Assembly (NCBI GenBank): GCA_951812925.1
Contig: OX638369.1
Coordinates: 65,300,228-65,364,227, forward strand
DNA length: 64,000 bases
DNA from: Calliopum simillimum
Taxonomy: Eukaryota; Arthropoda; Insecta; Diptera; Lauxaniidae
Direction: 5' to 3'
Shown here: positions 44,366 through 55,860 of the stretch, piece by piece
How positions within the stretch are numbered: position 1 is the stretch's first letter
How the letters are laid out: every line of letters begins with the position of its first letter
Notes under the pieces: model-generated
Databases searched by the model: none
Seen by the model: only the letters and a program-made list of their open reading frames with translations
Told to the model about the DNA's origin: nothing
Made by a program: the position numbers and the translations under genes

Positions 44366-45663
44366 GTCATTTCATCTCAAATCGTCCAGGCAGTATTTTT
44401 TTTTTCATATTATTTTTTTAATAGTTTCTACATTGAAATCGATGAGACATGTATTTTTTCCTTTTGCTTGATTTTGAGTTCTTTCGTCGTGGGGAATTTT
44501 TTAAAATTCGTCTACAAACTCGATTTTGCGCTATTGTCGCATGTCAATTTTCACGGAAAATGTGATAACTTTGCAAAAAAAACGTCCGATCTTCGTAGTT
44601 TTTGGTATGTTTGTAGCTAAGAGGTTCCTCTAAAAGAAAAAAAATATGATACAGGGTATATTTCAAAAAATAATTTTTATATCGTTATTTGAAAAAAAAA
44701 AATCAAAAAATTTATTCATACCTTAATTCCGTTTTTTATTCAATATTATTTTTCAAACTCCATGCAAGTAGGTACATTTATTTGAGTAATTTGATTATTG
44801 CTGCAACATTGTTCCATTGGGTCTTCTTGGTCTTTCTGAACTTTTGTACGTCACGAGCTTCAAGTAATTTGACAGCCACATTTGGAGTATGCTTCTGAAA
44901 ATTGTCTACTTACAAATTGATATAGAAAAATAGTAATAAAGAATGGACAAGTTGTAGCAATGCTAAAATTTTTGGGCTAAAAGTCATTTGATTTTTTTTC
45001 TATTTTAAAGACGGTTATAAAAAAAATATCCAAAAATGTACTAGACTTCATGATTTTTTCTTCTAGAACGGACCTTTGGCTGTTGACAGACAAAGTATTA
45101 TAACGATTGAGCTACTTTTGATTAAATGATAACATATATCATGAATGAAGCTCAAAATTACTAAATAATTGGGACCGTTTTTTCAAAAAATCATAATTCC
45201 CAAACAACGAATTTGGGCTAATAGAGGCTGTTATAATATTGTTTATATGTATGGCTATTTAAAAAAAAAATATGAAGAAAAAAAAAACTGATGCAATTGG
45301 AAATTTTTCAAGTCAAAAATTTTTTGATTTTTTTTTTCAAATGACGATATAAAAATTATTTTTTGAAATATACCCTGTATCATATTTTTTTTCTTTTAGA
45401 GGAACCTCTTAGCTACAAACATACCAAAAATTACGAAGATCGGACGTTTTTTTGCAAAGTTATCACATTTTCGGTGGAAATTGACATGCGACAATAGCGC
45501 AAAATCGAGTTTGTAGACGAATTTTAAAAAATTCCCCACGACGAAAGAACTCAAAATCAAGCAAAAGGAAAAAATACATGTCTCATCGATTTCAATGTAG
45601 AAACTATTAAAAAAATAATATGAAAAAAAAAAATACTGCCTGGACGATTTGAGATGAAATGAC
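44366..45663. mobile_element. Foldback transposon, about 345-bp arms, 1298 bp
   Basis: GTCATTTCATCTCAAATCGT CCAGGCAG (44366) is inverted at the right end (45663). The arms match through CGATGAGACATGTATTTTTT, GTCGTGGGGAATTTTTTAAA, CGCATGTCAATTTTC, AGAGGTTCCTCTAAAAGAAA and CAGGGTATATTTCAAAAAAT. Very few mismatches were seen. The two mirrored open frames (44351-44620 +, 45396-45677 -) are the same arm sequence. Confidence 0.85.
44778..44909 (-). pseudogene. Short coding-like remnant inside the foldback
   Basis: Between the arms a minus-strand frame of 43 codons reads VDNFQKHTPNVAVKLLEARD, then VQKFRKTKKTQWNNVAAIIK, to a stop at 44778. The amino-acid make-up (charged, no low complexity) differs from the surrounding AT-rich noise and may be a transposase C-terminal scrap. 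No family was recognised. Confidence 0.35.
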
Positions 45664-45925
45664 TTGCATTTTCGCAATTGCGCATCAACTCGTTAATACC
45701 CATATTCTTGTTGTTTTTGTTTTTGATGTGACGTAGTCATTGTTGTTGTTTTGTTGAGTTCGATTTTCAGTGTATGAAAAAAAAAAACAACAAAAACGCG
45801 AAATTTTGACGAGCTCAAAAAAATAACAACAAAAATTATTTCTGTGAATGTTGTACTGAATTATTCTTGTTGTTGCAGGCGAGTCAAAATTAGATCACTT
45901 TTGTTCTACGCTGACACCCTTGGTA
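45664..45925. mobile_element. Truncated copy of the CCAAGG-ended element
   Basis: It ends ACGCTGACACCCTTGG (about 45907-45922) and carries AACAACAAAAACGCGAAATT and CAACAAAAATTATTTCTGTG as in 29850-30468. It starts abruptly (TTGCATTTTCGC) at the right edge of the foldback, so that junction cut it. Confidence 0.7.
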
Positions 45926-46484
45926 TAGATAATATTCGCGTTTCAAAATCGATTTTTTAACGTTTTTCAATTACGAGACCGGAAAAACGATTTTTTACTC
46001 AAAAGCAAGGCATCTAACGAAAAAAGTGTGTTAGGCAAAAAATGCTGAGAATTGTCCAAAACATACGTGTGAATTTTTTGAGATATTTTATAATTTTTCA
46101 AAACTTGGTCAAAAAAAAAAAAAATAAAAATTAAATAGAATTTCCAAAAATTCTGAAAAAATGGCACCTATTCTTTGATGGATCCTAAAGCATTTTACTT
46201 CTTATGAAATTTTTACGTAGATTGGTTTTGAGTTAACCTAGCACTTTGATGACGAAGGTAAGCTTAACAGCTGAATACACAACTTGATAAATTTTTGAAA
46301 ACTATAAAATATCTCAAAAAATTCTGAAAAAATGCACACTTATCCTTTGGCCAATTCCAAGCATGTTTTGCCTATAAAACTTTTTTCGTTAGATGCCTTG
46401 CTTTTGAGTAAAAAATCGTTTTTCCTGACACATAATTGAAAAACGTAAAACAAAAATCGATTTTGGGACGTAAATATTATCTAT
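45926..46484. mobile_element. TIR element, ATAGATAATATT ends
   Basis: The left end ATAGATAATATTCGCGTTTC, AAAATCGATTTTT and the right end AAAAATCGATTTTGGGACGT AAATATTATCTAT are inverted. Arms of about 150 bp share ACTCAAAAGCAAGGCATCTA, ACGAAAAAAG and TTTTTTGAGATATTTTATA. Confidence 0.75.
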
Positions 46485-47045
46485 GCACTAAAAAAAATGT
46501 ATTATTTTTAAACGCCAAAATTTTTGTAAGAAAATAGTCTTTATTTCTAAAGCACCCTCGGGTATCAGTTTTGTAATGAAAAAAAGTTATGACCAAAAAA
46601 CATGTCTTTTTTAGCCAAAATGCGCCTTTAGTGGAATCAAAAGTGCTCCATTGGTTTTTCTCGGAACTAAAAAAAAAAACTAGTAAGGGCCTGGCCTGGC
46701 CAAAAACTAAATACTCTACACTGCATTTCAAGCATATTATTAGGAGAGTTTAAGAACAAATTGCTTAGATGGGAAGTGCCACGCCCTCGCCTCCGAGCTA
46801 ACCTTAATTTTGCGTAGAGCTTGCATTTACTCTTCCGAGTGTTTGAGTAAAATTCGGTTAGGTTTTCTTAAAAAAATATTTCAGTATAGCATTTTGAAAC
46901 TTTCGCTTATATGGGAGGTGCCACGCCCTCTAATCTTACTTCGCCTACTTTAAGCTCACAGTTTACAATTAATGTCCTTCGAGTGAAATTTGGTTGGGTT
47001 ATCTCAAAAAACACTTTCATTATATAATTTTGAAACTTTTGCTAA

Positions 47046-48047
47046 GGGGCTATCCATAAATTACGTCACACGAATTTTAGAACTTTTAGACCCCCTCCCC
47101 CCGTCCTTGTCACAGGTTGTCACATTTTTAGACCCCTCCCCTGATGTAACGTCACACATTTTCCAAACTTAAGCATGTATTAAAAAATAATCAAAAGAAA
47201 ACAGTTATTTTCATTTTTTTTGTTATTATTATTAAATAATCTTTAATAAAATTAACATAAAATCAAATATTTCTGATAACAGAAAGAACAAACGACTAGT
47301 TATGACACATCAAGCGACTAATTATGTTAATTAAAGATAAAAAACTTAATCATCTTGTGTCCACGGGCTTTGGACCCACACCTTTATATTAGCTATTACT
47401 GGTAAATCAGGCACTTTATTTTCGTTCTGAATTTGAACGTAAGAACATCCTTAGTGTCAACATCATTCTCTTCCATCCATAAATCGTCGTCATTCATTAA
47501 ACAAAGAAATTCTCGGGCACGTCTAGCCGCAATTCTTTGAGGACGAATTTTTGCGATAGGTAATATCTCTTGTTTTTTATGTGATTGTTTGTGTTGATTA
47601 GCGGCTTTATACGAATTAGGTGTATTGAAGTCACTGCGCCGGCGCGTGTTGTGGCACTTGTCGAAGGTCTCGCAAACAACCGACGCGCGGAATAGTGGAA
47701 AAGCGAGCGAGCACTCGCCGACGACTTAAACCTATTTAAACCCTTACCATTCAGAACTCTTGTGAATTTTAGTGCCTCACTTGCATTACAACGCCGCTTT
47801 AGAAGTCAAATGTTGTTGCTTGAGAGATTATCTCGTAGCAAGAGTGCTAAATTATTAATAAATATAGATCAAGCTCGAAAATTTTTTAAATTTTTTAGTC
47901 ACATGTAAATTTCGTGTTTTGGTATTTTAAATTTTACATGCGACGTCACAAAGCTTTTGACCCCCCTGCCCCTTGTCACACTATGTCACATTACGGTGAT
48001 ACCCTCCCCCCCCATTAACGTGTGACGTAATTTATGGATGGCCTCTT
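47046..48047. mobile_element. 1-kb TIR element with decayed coding region
   Basis: The left end AGGGGCTATCCATAAATTAC GTCACACG and right end CGTGTGACGTAATTTATGGA TGGCCTCT are inverted. Further subterminal words (GTCACANNNTGTCACA, GACCCCCTCCC) recur at both sides. An ORF remnant lies on the minus strand. The exact target duplication could not be settled. Confidence 0.75.
47346..47665 (-). pseudogene. Coding remnant inside the 47-kb TIR element (unrecognised transposase?)
   Basis: A minus-strand frame reads RRRSDFNTPNSYKAANQHKQ, EILPIAKIRPQRIAARRARE, FLCLMNDDDLWMEENDVDTK, DVLTFKFRT. After one frameshift near 47440 it continues ENKVPDLPVIANIKVWVQSP and WTQDD to TAA at 47346. Its composition is protein-like and it fills the centre of a TIR element, so a transposase C-terminus is plausible. 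I do not recognise the family. Confidence 0.45.
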
Positions 48048-48635
48048 ATATGGGAGGTGCCACGCCCTCTTGTCCGAGTTTACCTAGATCTTGCGTATAG
48101 CTTGCATTTATAGATCCGAGTGTTTGAGTGTAATTTGGTTCGGTTATCCCAAAAAACGATTTCAGTATAACATTTTGAAACTTTTGTTTATATGGATGGT
48201 GCCACGCCCTCTAGTCCGAATTCGCCTAGTTTTTGCTCAGAGCTTATACTTACTTTCCCTATTATTTATGTGTATTTTGCTTCTGTTATTGGAAATAATG
48301 CTCTTATTATTGCATTTTGAATATATTTTTTGTATGGGTGGTAGGCGTGTCTGTTGACCGATTTCGCTCATTTTCAATCCCCCGAGCTAACTTTTGCGGC
48401 GAAGGCAGAATACCAAATTTCATTGAATTATGTTGCTCAGTTTTCCCTAAAAATGTATTTCCACACACACCCAGCCAGCCAGACAGACGGACATGGCTAT
48501 ATCGACTCAGGAGGTGACGTTGAACAAGAATATATATACTTTTCCATACCTGCCACGCCTCCTTCTGTGCGTTATAAACGGAAGGACAAAGTGAATATAT
48601 CCTGGATGTAGGGTATAAAAATGATGCAGATATCG

Positions 48636-51190
48636 ATTTAAAGAGTCCTTCTAACTTTGGAGTCGGTTTCGGGATGTTTTTTTTTGCTTCATACAATATC
48701 GTACCGGTCTAATGTACATCTTATAAACAAAATGCTTCCATTTTAAAGTTTGAATTGAGTCAAATAAGTCTAATAATAATTCTGAAATACGACCACTTTG
48801 GAACCAGAGCATAAAGAATTAAAGCAAAATGTTTGCTTAAGAATTAAACACGAAAATCGCGCCAATACATTTTACTGAGTAAAATTTTATCGTTAAATTA
48901 TAAGAATCCACTTCAAAATATCCTCAAAAAAACATAAAAAAAAAAACATCCAAAAGTTTTTGAAAAGTTATTTAATAGAAATTTGTTTTTATTGGATGTT
49001 TGTATTTTGGGATGTTTTTTTTTGATATTTTTCATTGGATGTTTTTTTTTTTGGACATTTTTGAAAATCTCCAAATTATAATATATGGAACATATGTTTT
49101 TGGCTCATCAAAGTTGTCAAGAATTATGAGGGAGAAAATTGAATCTGCCTTCGCAGTGCGCCCGTACTATGTTGTTAGTCCTTACGGATATTCTTATTCA
49201 TTAGTGACGAAGCCACTATGAACAAAGACAAGTTGAAGAAGGAATTTCGCTTGTTGCTTTCGGCTAAGTAACCGAATCATGATCTTAAGAAAACTTTTGT
49301 CCATACATTTGGACCACTATGGGCAATATATTGGCTGAACAGTTTCTTTGAAGTTGGAGTTTTTTTGCCTGTTACATTGTTGATAATTTTGAAAAGCTGT
49401 CTGGGATCCTTTTTTTTCGAAAATACTCCTATAATAAATTAAACCTACATTTTTCTTTTTAATAAAATACCACACTTCCTCGATCATTTTGTAACTCATT
49501 CGTGGGGTGGAAAGCAAATATCTTTTCACTGACAGTTATGTACAAAAACAGACGTATTTTATATTAGCACGTACAATATTTTAAAATACTCTAATGAAAA
49601 GTAGGCGTTCGAAGCCAATGTCAGAGTTTCTCTTTACTCAAACGTCCCTCAGAATACCTCTCCATTTTTTATGCAGAAGAGTTTATGATAAGCTTTGAGT
49701 GGAAACAGCGTTCCTACGTTTGTGTTGCATATGTCTGCTCAGTGTACAAAGTTGCCAAAATGGCATCCAAATTACAGCTTGAAGCGCGATAATTCCTACA
49801 AAATTTACTTTACATAGGAAAGTGTGAATTTTTTTATTTAATACAAATTTTTGTTGAGAAAAAATTTTCGTATCATAATCGATTTAAGGGCTTATACGAA
49901 TTTGTTTTAAAAAAATTAATTTTCAATCCAAACAAACGGTCTTCTTTTTGTACGCGAAATTAACTGCATTTGCGAACAAGCCTATTTAAGAAATGATTGG
50001 AAAAGTTTGATGAATTGCAGAACAGGGTAATATCTAATAATACTTGCAAACTCATTATGAAATTAAATGTCAATAATTGCTTTCTAAGTTAAAGGAATTC
50101 GTACTGAAAACGAAATTGTAACTAAAAATATTTCTTATTATTTTTTTAATTATAGTTAATATATATATTTTAGGCAATTAATTAAATTAAAAAGTTTTCA
50201 TAAGTATCTAGGCATTCAACTTATAACAACAATTTATAAAAAAATCTGAAGTTGTGTTCCGAAGTAATTAATAGCCAAATGGTTGTGAGATTCGCAATTA
50301 GAGCTTAGGGTAATTTTTTTAGAATAATGAAAAACCTGTTTACATATATAAGTGTTGAAAACATTAGCCAGTAATAAGTAATAAGTTTGTTTATTTAAAT
50401 TATTCTATTTTTACGTATATATTTACCTTTGTTATTTGGTTGAATTGGAATAAATATATTGGAAATTGAATAAAACAGTAAATTTTTCATACATTTTATA
50501 GATGTATGTAAATGTAAGTTTATATCAAATGACAAAGTGACACTTTTCGAATACATACTTATAAATATTGCTACTATTAAATGTTAACATAATCACTTTT
50601 ATCTTATTTCATTGTATGCATATGTATGTATGTACATTGCAGCTCGATGCATAGTATGGTACCAACCACACCAACGAATAAAAGGAATAGGGTAAGACCA
50701 ACAAAGAGTATATTGTATTAAATTTCATTTATAATACGTTTTTTGGAAATTTATTGAAGAGATAAATTTTATATGATTGTGATAAGTATGCACTGAAAAA
50801 TATTTAACTTGAATGTACATATACTATATATGTAAACGAACGCAAAAGAAAGTTTTGGAAGCTGTTTCCTGGAGAGTGGAAAAGAATCGCAATTTTGGTA
50901 GCATAATATGTATATTTCTTGAATTTTGAAATTTTTTTAACTGTCGCTTAAAAAAGATTCTCTACTCCTAGCAAAATCTGTCAAAAGTAATAGAAAGCTA
51001 TTAAGAGTGTTATCTTTGAATATAATAAATAATTTTGCCGCCCTTTTAGCACCTTGTTTGAATTCAAATTTAAGATAGACTTAGCCAAATACAGTTTTTT
51101 GTAGTTATCAAAGTTATAAGGTATGCAAGCATATATACATATTATTAAATTATTATTCTGTGCTCTGCTTACGTGTAAAAAAAAAAACAA
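48636..51190. other. AT-rich DNA, no gene recognised
   Basis: A + strand frame at about 49100-49220 (SKLSRIMREKIESAFAVRPY, YVVSPYGYSYSLVTKPL) is less AT-rich than its neighbours but too short to identify. GTATGTATGTA microsatellites occur near 50620. No TIR pair was seen. Confidence 0.45.
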
Positions 51191-51527
51191 GTTAGAGTGC
51201 TATATTTGGCGTGGCCAAAAATTAAATACTCTACACCATAGTATTTTAAAAACTTTGCTTGTAAGGGAAGTGCCACCCCCTCTTGTCCGAATTTAAATAA
51301 AGTGTTTCAAATGTTTTCTTTTTTTTTTTTGTAAGGGCTCTAGGTGTGTCCGTTGAACAGTTTTACTCATTTTCAATCCCATTTGTTATCTTTTGTGATG
51401 AAAGCAGTGTACAAAATTTCATCGATTTTTCTTGCTTAGTATTTCTGCAAAAAATATGCTTGAATGGGAGGTGCTTTCATTCCAAGCTTTTGCTCAGAGC
51501 TCGTACTTACTTTTTCTATTATTAGTA

Positions 51528-52251
51528 CACGGAGAAAAATACGCATAATAATTTTTACTATATTGGCTAGTCGAAAAATTAAAGTAATCAACACTAAATT
51601 TCAAGTATAAATTACCTTACGTATGAACTATTTGATGGGTCCGTAAAGTCATATCTACAAATAAAATGTAGTTAAATAATAAAGGAATATTTACTACAAA
51701 TTTCCTACATTTGACTATATGTAAGGTAATTTGCACTTTCAGAAAAAAAATGTGTGGTCCATTTGAATTTATAATTCTATTCAAAATAACTTCAATTTTT
51801 CTCACGCACAAAAATGAGTATCATAATTTTCACCTTACGCTAGTAAGGTAAGTACCACCAAAATATAGAGTCATTTTGACTTTTATAATTTTAGTAACAA
51901 TTTATATTTTTGGACAGACATTTTCTTCATATACTAATTTTTTTGCTTCTACATCATATGCGGAAGCAGCCCAGTGGATATGTATCTGACTACCATTCGG
52001 AAGGGCCAAGGTTCGTATCCCGGCGCTGGTCAGTTCATTTTTTTTTTTTGTTGTTTGAACTATACGGTAAGGTAAATATCACGCCAAATTTTTCATTAAA
52101 ATTACTAGACTGTGAGGTCATTCGAACAATCTGAATTGACTAAAACAGTAAGGTGAATCTTACTTCGGTGTAAAGTTGTCACTATTCTGACTTGAAAATC
52201 TGGTAAAATTTATGAGAAATAAAGTAGCAGGTACAATTTTTTTTCTCCGTG
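51528..52251. mobile_element. TIR element, CACGGAGAAAAAT ends, TA duplication, carrying a tRNA-like module
   Basis: CACGGAGAAAAATACGC at 51528 and ATTTTTTTTCTCCGTG ending 52251 are inverted; TA flanks both (51526-51527, 52252-52253). 'GTAAGGTAA' words recur along it (51722, 51843, 52069, 52150). The joined flanks read as continuous dispersed repeat, so it is a clean insertion. A second partial copy is at 20990-21268. Confidence 0.75.
51958..52035 (+). other. tRNA-like module (box A, box B, T run)
   Basis: CAGCCCAGTGGATA (A box) precedes CTGACTACCATTCGGAAG, which resembles an anticodon arm of the tRNA-Arg kind, and GGTTCGTATCCC (B box). It is followed by GGCGCTGGTCAGTTC and a T13 run. The acceptor stem is poor, so it is probably not a functional tRNA. 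It lies entirely inside a TIR element. Confidence 0.6.
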
Positions 52252-52979
52252 TATGTATTTATTTTGGTTCCACTCCCGTAAATATTGCTCTTAGTATAGC
52301 GTTTCAAATGTTTTTTTTTGTATGGGCGGTGGGCGTGTCCGTTGACCAGTTTTACTCATTTTCAATCCCATTTGCCATCTTTTACGATGGAAGCAGTGTA
52401 CAAAATTTCATTGATTTATCTTGCTTAGTTTTCCCGTGAAAAAATATTTCCACAGACGGACAGCCAGCCAAACGAATAGACAGACGGACATGGTTATATC
52501 GACTTAGGAGGTGACGCTGATCAATAATATATACTTTTCCATACCTGTCATACCTGGTTTTTTGTATTATAAAAAAGTAGTGTTATGTATCTATATTGAA
52601 CATTTTTATTTTTTTTTTTTTAATTTCGCCCATGAAAACACCTCATAATCTATGCCGATTGCTTTCACAAATATACCAAAATTAACAAAAGTTAAAAGTA
52701 TTATTTTGCTTCGTTTAAGGTACAACATGTAAAATCAAGAGAATCCCTACCGGATTGATCCAGTTACTTAAATATTTTTTTTAAATTACTGTAATTACTT
52801 TGTTAACATTTTTTCGTACGACTTTAATGCTGAAGGCCTCACGAAAAATTTAAGCCAATAAAACCAAACATTTTTTTAAAATCGTTGAATTTTCAGTTGT
52901 TTTGAATAAAATCATCACGGCTACAACTGAGTTTGTTAATAAATTAGGTAACTCTACGCTAAATTTAAACTAGTATGGT

Positions 52980-53700
52980 TGTTTACTTTGGCCTTCCCAA
53001 AAATTAAATATCCAATCATTTTGAACATATTGCATGTAAGTATAGGAGGTAGGCCAGACGAGGGGGGCGTTCACAGGGATTCCCCCAATAGAAACCTACG
53101 AGAACTCATCCAAAACACATTTTTTTGGTTAAAGCGTGTTATAATTAGGGATTTGCACTTCAAAAGTGTCAAGTTTTTATTAATTTTATACAAAAAAAAA
53201 AAAAAAAAAACAACGAAAAGAAACAATCCGAATAAAAGCCTGGTCACAGAATTGCTATATCAAGTCTGGATTTTGAGGTATCCTTATCGAAAGCACAACA
53301 TTTTTTGCTATTTTTGAAGCTATATAACAAAGCTAGTTTTTAGTAGTAAAGTTTGATGTATGATACAGTTATTTAATTTCTTAGTATGTTTCTCCAAAAC
53401 CCTTTTTAATGTTCAAAAACTGGTTCTCGTCTATTTTTTAGATTACTAACTAAATTATTTAGAACAATAAAATTACATTGTCCATTAATTTATTAAAAGT
53501 GATTAAAATAACTTGTTAGTATCGAATAAAAATAAATATAGGAGTGTAGTGGCCCCGTATGTAACAACACCCGGGCCCGAATTTTCTCTCCAACCCGTGA
53601 TAGGAGATGCCACGCCTTGTTGTTCGAGTTCGCCTAGTTTTTGCTGAGAGCTTCCACTAACTATTCCTAGTGTTTGTGCGAAATTTTATTACACTACCTT
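52980..53700. repeat. Degenerate dispersed repeat scraps
   Basis: TTCCCAAAAATTAAATATCC (52995) and GATGCCACGCCTTGTTGTTC (about 53607) belong to the families above. The open frame 52979-53317 contains a poly-Lys run from A18 and is not a gene. Confidence 0.5.
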
Positions 53701-55562
53701 TAAACAGCTTTCTAAAGCCTTCTAGGAAAAGATATGAAAATTAGAAAATTATTTTGGTATAACCTCAAAAAAGTTAATCAAACATGGGAAGCTTGTTCGC
53801 AGCTAAAATTTCAATGGCGAATTAACTGGAACATTTTGAAATGTAATTTGTGGCAAAAAAAAAATTTCGTAATTTTGAAAGGTCTTAGATAACTTCAAAG
53901 GTGGCGAGATTCAATGGCATTTTTTTATTTATTTCAAAGTAAATTTGTTATTGTTTATTGTGTGTCGTGAATCCATTGAGGCTTATCCGCGATAATATCA
54001 AGCACTAACCCCCAAAAAGACCTATAGCACAAGGGATAAAGGCGCAAAATTAGCAGTTGTTTGAAGTTAATTTTTTCTTCGGAAAAGTCTATATTTATGC
54101 ATGAAAAATAAAGTGTGCGAAGTCCATTGCGAAATCGTGGGCGTGTAAAAAGTTATTCAAGATCAAAGATCAAAAAAGATCAGTCAATGACGAGACCTTA
54201 CACATGCCAAATAAGAAGAGTTTATTTAAAAAACGATGTTTACTATTTAATCGTTTATCTTCACATAATAATTTATGGAGTAAATCAAATTGTGCAGTGA
54301 GCGGCTCATATGTAGATCGTGATTACGGCAGGAAATGCACAATTTTTTTTCGAAAAGCAATTAATTTTTTATGAAATTAAACTTCGTTTTGTTAATCGAT
54401 TATAACAATGAAAACTAAAAATAATTTGTAGTTTTTAGCATTTTTTTTCACTGCACCTGAACATTCTGAATAACTTTTAAAAATTAGGCTTTACTTTTAC
54501 ATTTCATAGTTTTTGAGTCCTACGATTACGGGATTTCATTTGAAATTGCAATACATACATGAATCCCTAGTACATACAATCAAAGAGCTTCTATGATCGT
54601 GCATACAATTGTGTATGTATAGAAATGCTGTAGCTCTGTTTTGTTGTGAGTTTGCTAAGCGGTAACCCAATTTGTATCATATTATAACGATACAATAAAA
54701 ACTTGCTCGGATTACCCTAAAGCAAAACAGTTTACGCAATCATTGGTTCAATTAAACCGAAAGACATTCTTTTGCTTACGCATGTAAATCGATCAAAGTG
54801 ATCGATTGGATAATAATGATTATTGCGAAAGCGCGCATACGTGACAAACTGTAATTTCCTCTCCCAAAGCCAAAACGTGATTCAATATGGTAATAGTTTT
54901 TTTAGCTCGTTTTACCAAAGCAAAGCAGCTCTTCTTGGCTATCGTGCATAATTAATAAATAGGGAAAGTTAATTAAGAATCGTTGTAGTATTTTTTAATG
55001 AGCAAAAGTATTAATAAATAGCTATAAAAATAAAACAACGGTGAAGTGTTTTTTACCATTTGAAAAATAAAGGGTGCCGTCGGGGAATACAGGAAGAAGT
55101 GCCGACCGATAGCAATAAGCTGATAAATTGGAATCAACTAGAACCTATAACAGTTTCATACTATTTTGATGTATTTGCGGCACCAACAAGACATTATTTT
55201 CGTACTTTCAACCTCAAAATGCAATTTAAATTTTTTTGTAATTTATTAAAGTAAATATTTGTTTTTAACGAACAATTTTAGATATAACGCATGTAGTTAG
55301 GCTATACTCGTATATAATTATATACTATGTTACTAGTGTAGTACAATAACGGATAATAACACTGTTGTAGTGGCAAAAGTGGACAGATGGGGACAGAGTG
55401 TTCATTCAATCTGGATATGAGGAATTCACAGGTAAATACTAACCGTAAACGAATAAGGTAAGAAGGGCGTTCTACCGAATTTCGAAAAAAAATAATATTA
55501 ACAACTACAACAGTGTTAATGTTGAAAACTGATGATTAGAATTTTGCTTTTATGTTTGTACA
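53701..55562. other. AT-rich DNA, no gene recognised
   Basis: The frame at 55060-55254 (KGCRRGIQEEVPTDSNKLIN ...) shows no known motif. No TIR, RNA gene or retroelement motif was found. Confidence 0.45.
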
Positions 55563-55860
55563 TTAGAGTGGGTCAGTTGTTTTTGTCCAAAGGAGTATAA
55601 CAAAAACGAAATCTTCAAAGAATTCTTAGAAAACTCCCAAAAGAAACTATGGATCTAAGATAAAAACTTGTGAGACATAAAAATTCACATTTGAAAAATT
55701 TTTATTCCTCAAACTCAGAATTTTGTGTCTCTCGGCAGGAGTTATTTTTTAATTTTAGATCCCTAGTTTCTTAGGGAACTTTTCTTAAAATTTTCCGTAG
55801 ATTTCGTTTTCCTATACGCCTTTTGCTTTTTTCCTCACCCGAACAATATGACCCACCCTA
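55563..55860. mobile_element. hAT-like foldback MITE, TAGAGTGGGTCA ends
   Basis: TTAGAGTGGGTCA and TGACCCACCCTA bound arms in which GGAGTATAACAAAAACGAAA pairs with TTTCGTTTTCCTATACGCC and ACTATGGATCTAAGAT with TTTTAGATCCCTAGT. The flanking octamers (TTGTACAT / ATGTGCAT) are similar but not identical. Confidence 0.7.

Larger units (their letters stand above)
46685..48635. repeat. Composite dispersed repeat, interrupted by a TIR element
   Basis: It starts GGCCTGGCCTGGCCAAAAAC and AAATACTCTACAC, carries several GGGAGGTGCCACGCCCTC units (46765, 46915, 48055, 48195), then the CAGCCAGCCAGACAGACGGA / CATGGCTATATCGACTCAGG block (about 48472-48515) and ends at TGTAGGGTATAAAA. The element at 47046-48047 splits one unit: TTTTGAAACTTTTGCT on the left and TATATGGGAGGTGCC on the right. 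Confidence 0.65.
51191..52565. repeat. Composite dispersed repeat, interrupted by the CACGGAG element
   Basis: It begins GGCGTGGCCAAAAATTAAAT ACTCTACACC, followed by the 'GTGTCCGTTGANCNRTTTTACTCATTTTC' block (about 51350 and again about 52335) and the GACAGACGGACATGGTTATA TCGACTTAGGAGGTGACG end at about 52480-52525. The TIR element 51528-52251 splits it. Confidence 0.6.

Noticed and set aside
44351..45677. Two identical hydrophobic ORFs (SYYFFNSFYIEIDETCIF...) on opposite strands as a membrane protein gene pair
   Set aside because: They are the two arms of one inverted repeat; the reading frame is accidental.
49089..49221. SKLSRIMREKIESAFAVRPY... segment as an exon of a second gene
   Set aside because: Short, ends in a stop, no recognised homology or splice partner.
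55060..55254. ORF starting MKNKGCRRGIQEEVPTDSNK as an exon
   Set aside because: Composition is slightly protein-like but there is no family, splice context or neighbouring exon to support it.
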